DNA of 64,000 nucleotides from Trichostrongylus colubriformis (Eukaryota; Nematoda; Chromadorea; Rhabditida; Trichostrongylidae), in contig OZ022257.1 in the NCBI GenBank assembly GCA_963978905.1, positions 19,177,664-19,241,663 on the forward strand, written 5' to 3'. The notes under the pieces were generated by a model. It was not told where the DNA came from, made no database searches, and was given only the letters and a program-made list of their open reading frames with translations. This document shows positions 58,901 through 64,000 of the stretch, one piece after another (positions within the stretch are counted from its first letter, which is position 1; every line of letters starts with the position of its first letter). Made by a program: the position numbers and the translations under genes.

Positions 58901-61900
58901 CAGTGATGAGCGGCAATGACAAAGGGGCTGCGCTCGGATATAAACGACTGCGGAAAATGCCGAGTCACGACGACGAAAGAAAGAGAGGCAAAAAGTTCAA
59001 CGCTAAAGACGATGTGAAGTGAAATTCACAAAGATGTAGACTGTAGAGGGATAGAGCCGCTTATATACGGGAAAGCCGAAGCATTAGAGGTTTATTCGAA
59101 TAATTCAAAACAAAGGATATAGATAAAACGAAGATAAGACTTTGTTTAGAAAACTTGAGCTCAAAGCGTTGCGCATTCATTATCTCTCCCTTTCATCAAA
59201 GCTTTCAGCCTCTAGCTATCGCAACGGGAAAGCAACTATAGAAGTGTAAAAGCGCTTCGCGGCCGCTCGAGAGATGCACCTCATCAAAACATACGAACAC
59301 AGAATCTTGTAACGCGGTGAGAAAACGAAAAACCATGCGATTTTGCAAACCCGTGAAACGAAGCTATCACCAAACTCAATGCGAAGCCGGGTAAGACACG
59401 AAGCGATCTTAGCTGTCAAAACGATCGTACTGAACACCGGCCACGAGTTACGTGGATCGACTCAAACGGTTGCTAGCAATTTCCTCGACGACAATCTCTA
59501 GGCGCTGTATGAGACTGCTCAAAAGGAAACGGGGGGGCCTTTACCAACTAACCCAGCGCCATTTCTCGATGCCTCGCCACAATACGCTACGACCGCATTC
59601 ACGAAATTCATCTGCGGGATTATCGCTTTACTGTTTAATGTTGCAACTTCGGGGAAAACCACCTCCCGTTAGGAAGACTTAATAGGCTTGATTTTAACGT
59701 GCACGAAGAAAGACAAGAAAGCAAATATCTAGGTTATAGCGAAAAACTCACCTCAAGTGTCGAAGGGAAGCAGTCGTCCTTCGAAGCCTGAGAAGCGAAA
59801 AGAAGTGTGAGCGCTCTATCTGTAAGACAAAGAGGTTGGGTTCGCTCGTCAGAAAAGGTCGAGACAGAAAACAAGGAGAAACGCAAGGAGAGCACGATGC
59901 ATTTGACGGCACCGATTGGTATCGATTGGAGGAAACCGCAACTTCGAAGCAACAAGCGCGATCCCAACGGTTGAACCGTACAGAAGTGAGCCGTCGTGGA
60001 GGCAGAACCGCTGGCCCTCAAGGCATGCCTGGGACCCCCCGAGTCCACCCCATTCAAGTATGGCGGCGGGTCGTACGAAGCGAGGGGGATCGGTTGGCCA
60101 GACCGACCGCCGTGAACGTACGACAAACATACAAACTGCTCTATCCGCCCAGGTAGGGCCCCAGGAAAACCTTTAGGAGCCTCGAAGAAACCTTCTAAAC
60201 TAGGAAAAAACGGATTCAGAGGAGGGAAAAATGAGTCCTATAGCAAGACGGACTCGCACTCGCTACTACCAGTAAGTGCTGTGCCCATACAAGATGTGGA
60301 GTAATTATATTTATTGTAATAACGCAGAATAGAGTAGCTACAGAAAATGAACAGAACTAAGTGACCAGCGAAGATATCGCGCACTCGGTCTATAAATAGG
60401 CGGCGACGAGGCGAGTACACGATAAGTATCACTCGAGGACAGAGGTCGGACGTGGAGTACGGGCTGAGGGCTCCATCTGTGGCGGACCGGGGGACCAGGC
60501 GGCATCTCCGCGGGTGTCTCGACTGCCTCCAGCGCTGTTGTCATTTCCTCCGGTCACGTCCTTGTCTCTGGCTAGCATCTCGAGCCCGGCAGCCTAGATC
60601 GTTCTATGTATGTTAGTATGATGCTACCGTAATCATCCCTTTACATTTGGTGCCGATAAGGATGATGTTGTCCGCAATGAGCAGATACTGGAGCTTCTCA
60701 CCATCTATATCAATGCCACAAGGTATCTCGACGTTTCTCATAATGATATCGAGAGCAGCGGAAAACAGCATCGGAGCGATAACTTCGCCCTGTCGCACTC
60801 CTCGGTGTATCCACACGCACTGGACTATTCAGCAATTTGATATCAGTGAAACAGCCAGTGTTGCACTGGCGTATTACGTCAATGTACCGCTTAGGAACTC
60901 CGAACGTAATGAGAGCATTGAGCACCCCCTGATGTTCGATCGTATCGGATGCTTTCTTGAATCCGATGAAGAGGAAGCATAACGGGAGCCGGTACTCTCT
61001 ACAGCGTTCCGTGAGTTGTGAGACGACATGAATGTGATCAATGGTCGTATCCTTCACGAAAACCGGCTTGCTCCCTGCGCGTGTTTATAGTGAGAGCGCG
61101 GCAAATGCGATTGAGAATAAGGCGGAAAGAGCTTGAGTACCACAGGCAGGAGAAAGATCGGGCGATAATTGGCCATGACTTCACGCGGTCCCTTTTTCTG
61201 CACCACGATGGTGTTAGATCCTACCAGTCATGGGGAACCGTCCCCGTCGCGAGAATTTCCGTGAATACGTCAGCGAGCGGACAGGTGAGGAACTCTTTCA
61301 GACACTTTAGATGCTCTGCTCGCACGTGGTCCAGTCCAGGCGCTCTTCCTATCTTTGCCAGACGAATAGCATGGGCCAATTCCGACTCCGAAACTCGCCA
61401 TTCTTCTCTTTCAGTTGCATTAACACATGAAATAGTACACGGCTGAACTAGAAACAAAGAATAGAAAGCACAATCAGCTCACGCTGTATGATATCTGAGC
61501 TTGCATTATTCCCGAAATTGAGCAGTGAAACATTTCGAACTGTGTTTGAAAAGAAGAAATTCAAAAAATGTGATCGCATACAGATTCACAGCGATCACCT
61601 TTCCAACGCATTACAACATGATTTTTACAACGAAAACTACATACGGCATCTTCGCCTTTATTGCTGTCATCGATGTGCTCTACTCAGCTACATTTTTCAT
61701 AGGTGATACTGATGATTCTTGGTTTTTGGCGACCCGAATCTCTAACACTTTCAGGTGGCTGTAACTACTACTTTGATCACGCCACTTCCGCGTGGATATT
61801 CGGCAAGACTTCGTGTGGTCTAATCCTGACCAACGTCGATCTCTACTATAATGGCAGTTTAATATGTATATTCACCTTCATTGATGGCGTAACCATCGTA

Positions 61901-63517
61901 CAACTCAGGATCAAAGGAATAGTAAGGCACTGCAGATTTCCTTGTAGCATGAAAACGAAGTCTACAGACTTACGGGGTGCTGTAGTTTTTTTTTCTGGAG
62001 TGTATGAAGATTTTTGTTACGTGTTTCCCTGAATGTAATCTCACCAAAGGACCATAAACATAGCGAATCCAGCCCCGGGTTCGACCCAAATGAAATGCTA
62101 TTGTAGGCTGAAGGTGCTCACTTATCTTCAGCATCATTCGTGAACATCTAGTTTCTTGTGGCTGCATGTGGTAGTTGAATTCAGCGAAAACCAAATAAAT
62201 GGAAAGAATCACAAAACAAAACACGCGATATTATGGAGCGCTTGTTTAAAATCAGATATCACCTTCTTCCCATTGCTATGTACATATCGGGAACGCTTTC
62301 ACTCAGTAACGTAGATATGAGTAGTACCATTATTGCCACCCTATCAAATGTCCACTGAAAACTAGGGACATGAAAAATGTCACTTCGCTACATAACACTT
62401 GATATACGTATGCACAGAAAATGGTGACGGATGCATCGAGCGGAGAAGCTGCGACACAAAACAAAAGAGAATTCATGTTTTTTATACAAGTAAGCGAATA
62501 ATAATTTGCCGTGAGGCTTTCTTTATGTTTTGCATTGGCATTTTTACTTTGCCGTCAATCATAGCTTATCCTGATCTTTTCGTTTTGAATTTTACTGGGA
62601 TGAGTCAGCAAAGGAGCCTATGAGAAATCTACAGACCGACTCTTGCACGAACTCGTGGTGCAAATTGCATCAGTTAACACGTACCAACAGCTTGACGTGC
62701 AAGGTTTTTTGCTGTGCATAACACCTTACAGAGCCTTCATAAATTCGCTGCCAAACGGTGAATTTATGAAGGTATGAAGGCTGTTTAGAGGCGAAGGTGC
62801 ATCACGTCCTGTGCGCAGAAGACTTGTCCTGCTGGGAGTCGTCCGAATTGGTCTCAAGTGAGACATTATGTGTGAATTATCTAGGAATGTGTGCGCTTTC
62901 TGATGACATCTTTAAATCAATTCTGATAATTGGCTTCGATCTGGTACAACTTCCCCACATCGCCTCTTTTGAGATTCCTCCAGAATGCCAGGACCTTAAC
63001 TGCTCGATCCATCTATAGTGCCTTCATGCGGAAACCCTGCGCTACTCCTCACACTTTGATCGCTTCATTTAACGACCCTAAACAAATCATGGGACGATTT
63101 GCTGAGCCATGGGACAATTTGCGAACTGCAGACGCTTTCTCTTCCCATCTTCGTCACTGTCTTCCGGTCAATGATGATCGCATCAAATTTCGGGGTCGAT
63201 AAGGAAACGGTGGTGGAAATGTGCAAACGATTTTGATCGCACACACCAGTGAAATTAATACTGATACCTACTTTCTCCTTACTGCGGTGAGGCTTTGTCA
63301 TGCGGTCAATACTTGCACTCCGCACCGTGTTTTTCCTATAGAAGAATTAAAATGGTCGTTTGAGACTGAGGCTTGCTTTCAGGCTGCTATAAGCAATGGC
63401 ACGTACGTGATTTTATTAATCACTTGCTATTTGATAACCTTCACGGTACAGACGAAGTTCCTGACATTCCTGTGTACAACTTTTGTTTGGGTTGCAACGC
63501 ACTGTGCTGGAGGGTGA
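40985..63517 (+). CDS. srx-type seven-transmembrane chemoreceptor, copy 2 (7 exons)
   Basis: Exons: 40,985-41,062; 42,065-42,225; 47,766-47,870; 61,584-61,702; 61,755-61,921; 62,418-62,489; 63,371 (or 63,383)-63,517. All GT-AG with the same phases as copy 1; the concatenated frame is open. Same features: TM1 then FKSSFGQLAACYAFGNAG, TM3 ending FISVNRF, NYYFDHATSAWIFGKTSCG before TM5, NKREFMFFIQ, then (with the upstream acceptor) ACFQ, TM6 and TM7 ending THCAGG before TGA. Exon 2 is about 96% identical to copy 1, exon 5 only about 92%. Intron 3 is 13.7 kb and contains the piggyBac, Gypsy, LINE and helicase-LTR insertions. Coding capacity looks intact, but efficient splicing across that intron is uncertain. 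Expected role: membrane chemoreceptor in sensory neurons. Confidence 0.78.
42837..43266. mobile_element. 430-bp MITE, best copy of the GC-cored family
   Basis: About 95-bp inverted ends (left TTAAAGGAATCGTCCACG, right CGTGGACTATTCCTTTAA) around a GC-rich core with GGGCGTCCGAGCAAGTGCCC and ACTCGGAGGCCCCGCCCATC. Lies in srx copy 2 intron 2. TTAA-like bases at both ends may be target or element. Related pieces at 25,560, 33,712, 35,990, 49,494 and 49,640. Confidence 0.7.
43600..44500. other. Intronic sequence without a supported gene
   Basis: Part of srx copy 2 intron 2. Similarity to copy 1 stops near 43,600. Only short frames. Confidence 0.4.
44501..44755. mobile_element. 255-bp foldback MITE, probable 9-bp target duplication
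   Basis: Ends GGATGTGTGCACTTATGACA and TGTCATAAGTGTACACACCC are inverted. Flanks TTTTAGCAG and TTTTGGGAG agree at 7 of 9 positions. Third member of the GTGTGCACTTATGAC family. Confidence 0.7.
45300..45850. repeat. Two tandem units of about 290 bp
   Basis: The unit with GTGGGCGGGGCGTGCACTG, AATGTTCCGTTTCC and GTCAGGAATG is present at about 45,330-45,580 and 45,600-45,850 with roughly 20% divergence. A third, more degraded unit is at 48,690-48,930. Long minus-strand frames over this repeat (45,299-45,875) are by-products and not taken as genes. Confidence 0.75.
46230..46630 (+). pseudogene. Inverted, decayed relative of the 17,379-17,687 gene
   Basis: Aligns with the minus-strand gene at 17.4-17.7 kb but on the plus strand. 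The leader region contains an in-frame TAG and lost its start; further on an 83-codon frame from MSQQMRLSASTSYVD is open to TGA (46,378-46,629) and carries the 40-bp unit once. Similarity continues to about 46,805. Both copies lie in intron 2 of an srx gene, in opposite orientation. Confidence 0.5.
46900..47765. other. Intronic sequence without a supported gene
   Basis: A GC-rich patch at 46,960-47,060 (TTTTCGCTTCGCGGCG...) resembles one arm of the GTGTGCAC foldback family. Otherwise nothing recognised. Confidence 0.4.
48241..48602 (+). mobile_element. 3' end of a piggyBac-like transposon
   Basis: The plus frame ends with a cysteine-rich tail, CKIYGG then KRVCTRCSRCRHYLCIDCF, and TGA at 48,367-48,369, matching the C-terminal zinc-binding domain of piggyBac-family transposases. 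About 235 bp later the element ends with inverted-repeat-rich DNA (GTGTGACACGACGTCGTGTC and GTCGTCAATGGG) directly followed by TTAA (48,603-48,606), the piggyBac target. The 5' part is missing; similarity to srx copy 1 stops at about 48,240, marking the truncated end. Confidence 0.7.
48690..48930. repeat. Degraded third unit of the 45.3-kb tandem repeat
   Basis: Shares GGTAGGGCATGAGACGGAAG-like and GGTGGGGGAGCGTGCACTGG blocks with the units at 45.3-45.85 kb. Contains a G-run at about 48,795. Confidence 0.55.
48950..49040. repeat. AT-rich low-complexity sequence
   Basis: Irregular TATTATATTA repeats. Confidence 0.8.
49494..50022. repeat. Two pieces of the GC-cored MITE family separated by AT-rich DNA
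   Basis: 49,494-49,536 is a right end (TTTTTCCGTGGACAGTTCCT). 49,546-49,640 is an ATTATATTATA-like low-complexity run. 49,640-50,022 is a second copy with the core (GAGAGCGGGGCTGTTTACGT; CACTTGCTCGGAAGCCCCAC) and right end CGTGAACGATTCCTTTC. Specific to srx copy 2 intron 3. Confidence 0.6.
50593..50817 (+). repeat. 5' LTR of the Gypsy element
   Basis: 225 bp, TG...CA ends. A TATA-like GGTATATAATG lies at about 50,733-50,743 and a polyadenylation signal AATAAA at 50,786-50,791, giving recognisable U3-R-U5 order. An internal near-repeat (GCGCCTGATGATACTTTGAC / GCGCCTAATGATACTTTGAC) lies in U3 and could be a duplicated regulatory site. Confidence 0.95.
50820..50837 (+). other. Putative primer-binding site
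   Basis: TGGCGATCAGGATCCCAG starts 2 nt after the 5' LTR with the TGG expected opposite a tRNA CCA end. The matching tRNA was not identified. Confidence 0.55.
50843..54970 (+). CDS. Ty3/Gypsy Gag-Pol polyprotein with one in-frame TGA
   Basis: One frame of 1,375 codons, interrupted only by TGA at 52,883-52,885 (codon 681). The start ATG is 26 nt after the LTR. Gag: N-terminal coiled coil, capsid-like core (residues about 50-240), then a Lys/Arg-rich tail with no CCHC zinc knuckle. Protease: LLDTGA, Asp at residue 331. RT: FTQIDFADAYLQI (Asp 564) and YLDD (624-627). The TGA falls just after the RT palm and before the thumb/connection. RNase H: AADASEYGIG (Asp 773) and TDHKPL. Integrase: HH-CC region ending CIPC, then catalytic Asp 1062, Asp 1116 and Glu 1152 (35 residues between the last two). 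C-terminal tail basic. No frameshift between gag and pol. All other key residues look intact, so the TGA is probably a recent mutation, a sequencing error or, less likely, a read-through codon. Confidence 0.93.
54981..54990 (+). other. Polypurine tract
   Basis: AGGGGGGAGG directly abuts the 3' LTR, the expected primer for plus-strand synthesis. Confidence 0.9.
54991..55215 (+). repeat. 3' LTR of the Gypsy element
   Basis: 225 bp; no difference from the 5' LTR was found on reading. Followed by the target duplication CGGAC. Confidence 0.95.
55940..56620 (-). pseudogene. LINE reverse transcriptase, C-terminal part
   Basis: The minus strand shows GKTQWMKTSFVENYSLHLEG and VSSYVYLGQAI, a region that follows the RT active site in RTE-like LINEs, then, after frame breaks, KKRWAGHVTRLSGNRWT, a common C-terminal motif. 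Several stops and shifts; not functional. Confidence 0.7.
56624..56993 (-). repeat. 3' LTR of the helicase-bearing element (minus strand)
   Basis: 370 bp, with about 13 substitutions and one 4-bp indel relative to 60,272-60,645. Read on the minus strand it starts TGTAAAGGGATG and contains TATTTATAG and AATAAAT, and it is preceded by a purine-rich TTGAGGGAGG. Its end (CACTTAC) lacks the canonical CA. Confidence 0.85.
57260..58998 (-). pseudogene. Superfamily 1 helicase (Upf1/NAM7-like), frame-disrupted
   Basis: Motifs in order on the minus strand: Walker A AFGTGKT (about 58,547-58,566); Walker B IIIDEASQ (about 58,007-58,028); motif III LYVGDTHQL (about 57,926-57,950); TTFRAHPALN (motif IV region); TVDSIQGREMD (motif V, about 57,447-57,480); RLNVAITRCR (motif VI, about 57,348-57,374). 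DEASQ and the QGRE/VAITR pair mark the Upf1-like group, not the Pif1 type found in Helitrons. An upstream segment (58,968-58,732) is in the same frame but separated by two TAG codons (58,729-58,731 and 58,720-58,722). Three 1-bp shifts are inferred near 58,445, 57,850 and 57,440. All motif residues remain, so decay is recent or some breaks are sequencing errors. Family members unwind RNA or DNA duplexes using ATP. Confidence 0.8.
59005..60271 (-). other. Leader of the helicase-bearing LTR element, possibly one exon plus an intron
   Basis: 60,271 to about 59,753 is GC-balanced and contains overlapping open frames on both strands without recognisable domains. A GTGAGT donor at about 59,752 and a TTTAG acceptor at about 59,010 would define a roughly 740-bp intron just upstream of the helicase frame. 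Confidence 0.4.
60272..60645 (-). repeat. 5' LTR of the helicase-bearing element (minus strand)
   Basis: 374 bp, partner of 56,624-56,993. The 4-bp length difference is a TATG duplication (CTATGTATGTTAG versus CTATGTTAG). Confidence 0.85.
60646..61457 (-). pseudogene. LINE reverse transcriptase, N-terminal and central part
   Basis: In minus-strand order: GRAPGLDHVRAEHLK (RT domain 0/1), a broken segment, FLFIGFKKASDTIEHQG (degenerate FxDFxKAFD motif A; the Asp is Gly), GVRQGEVIAPMLFSAALD (motif B, close to RTE consensus), and LLIADNIILIGTK where the FADD active site should be (second Asp is Asn). At least two frame changes. Continues at 56,620 beyond the inserted LTR element. Confidence 0.8.
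61496..61583 (+). other. srx copy 2 intron 3 resumes
   Basis: Sequence again aligns with copy 1 (about 21,240-21,307), confirming that everything between about 55,906 and 61,490 is inserted DNA. Confidence 0.75.
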
Positions 63518-63757
63518 GCTATCTTTCGTTCAGGCTATGAATCTGACCTCTCATATCATTTATGAAACTAAGATATATGAAAACAGCGCGCATTGTGGAG
63601 TTATTTACCATTCCTCAACGATCCCGATAAATAGGATTGCTCCTCTACTGTTGTTATAGGTGGCAATGTTGACCTATTAATAAAAATATGAAATTGCATC
63701 TAGTGGACGTGCCGCACTAGGTAAACGAATATCACTTGCGAAGTGCATTCATATTTG

Positions 63758-63940
63758 AAGGCAGTATTAGGGAAAATTAGGACAAAAAGTAAAAGAAGTA
63801 GTGAATATGAAAGTCGAGATGCCTAGTAATAGGACAGTGAGGAAAAAACGGATGGAATTGGCCGAAAACCCGAGAAATAAAACCCCCTTCCCACCGTTGA
63901 TTCTCGATGTGGACGACCATTTCTTCAAAAGGAGGGTGGC
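63758..63940. repeat. Right-edge copy of the 28-205 sequence
   Basis: Same orientation as 28-205; begins AAGGCAGTATTAGGGAAAAT directly after the end of the srx copy 2 block, where copy 1 (23,760) has unrelated sequence. Confidence 0.7.
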
Positions 63941-64000
63941 CCGGACGACTCTGCCATTGGCATGTATCCAGGTAATCAATGCGCAAAAACAGCGTGGAAA

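Larger units (their letters stand above)
56624..60645 (-). mobile_element. LTR element carrying a helicase instead of Gag-Pol, nested in the LINE
   Basis: Two LTRs of 370 and 374 bp (about 96% identical) bound a 3.28-kb interior. On the minus strand a primer-site-like TGGTAGTAGCGAGTGCGAGT directly follows the 5' LTR, and a polypurine tract TTGAGGGAGG precedes the 3' LTR. The interior has no Gag, protease, RT or integrase. It has a leader region of about 520 bp ending in a splice-donor-like ACTTGAG/GTGAGT (about 59,752) and, after a TTTAG acceptor-like site (about 59,010), a superfamily 1 helicase frame. It interrupts the LINE between IGTK and the following RT segment. No target duplication was recognised. 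A non-autonomous LTR element that captured a cellular or viral helicase is the simplest reading. Confidence 0.75.
55906..61490 (-). mobile_element. RTE-like LINE fragment, split by an inserted LTR element
   Basis: Removing 56,624-60,645 leaves about 1.56 kb that reads on the minus strand as the reverse transcriptase to 3' end of a non-LTR retrotransposon. ATATC occurs at both borders (55,901-55,905 and 61,491-61,495), a possible target duplication, and copy 1 of the duplication (about 21,230) is uninterrupted. The 5' part, including the endonuclease, is absent, as in typical 5'-truncated LINEs. Confidence 0.75.
39140..63757 (+). repeat. Large direct duplication, copy 2
   Basis: Same order and orientation as 10,640-23,760. 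It lacks the foldback elements of copy 1 but has about 12 kb of extra insertions in intron 3 of its srx gene. Much of the upstream part (39.15-41.0 kb) aligns base for base with 10.65-13.9 kb once the 1.03-kb element is removed. Confidence 0.85.

Overview
The window looks like a gene-poor, repeat-rich piece of a nematode genome, most likely a strongylid or other clade V worm; the species cannot be read from the sequence. The grounds are two multi-exon seven-transmembrane receptors of the nematode Srx type, phase-consistent introns with TTTCAG-like acceptors, a probable spliced-leader acceptor just before a start codon, mariner, Tc5-like, piggyBac-like, RTE-like and Gypsy transposon sequences, and many foldback MITEs. 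There are no operons, no CRISPR array and no bacterial signals.

Layout. 1-9 kb: foldback elements and a small cluster of genes whose first exons all begin with a similar short signal peptide (4.7, 5.85 and 6.76 kb); the best model joins an acidic-repeat exon to a Ser/Thr/Pro-rich exon (6.76-8.69 kb). 10.6-23.8 kb: first copy of a large direct duplication carrying a complete seven-exon srx-type chemoreceptor gene (13,898-23,492), with DNA elements upstream and in its introns and two candidate antisense genes inside intron 2. 24-39 kb: intergenic sequence with a deleted mariner, a possible solo LTR, tRNA-like repeats, MULE-like and Tc5-like remnants, a large foldback element and a decayed third srx copy (35.05-36.35 kb). 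39.1-63.8 kb: second copy of the duplication with a second complete srx gene (40,985-63,517).

Intron 3 of that second gene has grown from about 1.9 kb to 13.7 kb by insertion. It holds a piggyBac 3' end; a Ty3/Gypsy element with two 225-bp LTRs that read as identical, a 5-bp target duplication and one in-frame TGA in an otherwise open Gag-Pol frame; and an RTE-like LINE fragment into which a second, minus-strand LTR element has inserted. That nested element carries no Gag or Pol. It carries a decayed superfamily 1 (Upf1/NAM7-like) helicase and a possible spliced leader. This helicase-bearing LTR element is the least ordinary object in the window.

Because the two receptor copies are parallel, each serves as the empty-site control for insertions in the other. 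Several insertions (the Gypsy element, a 1-kb TIR element and three small foldback elements) can be proved this way by eye. All exon boundaries and family calls come from reading the sequence; no database search was run.
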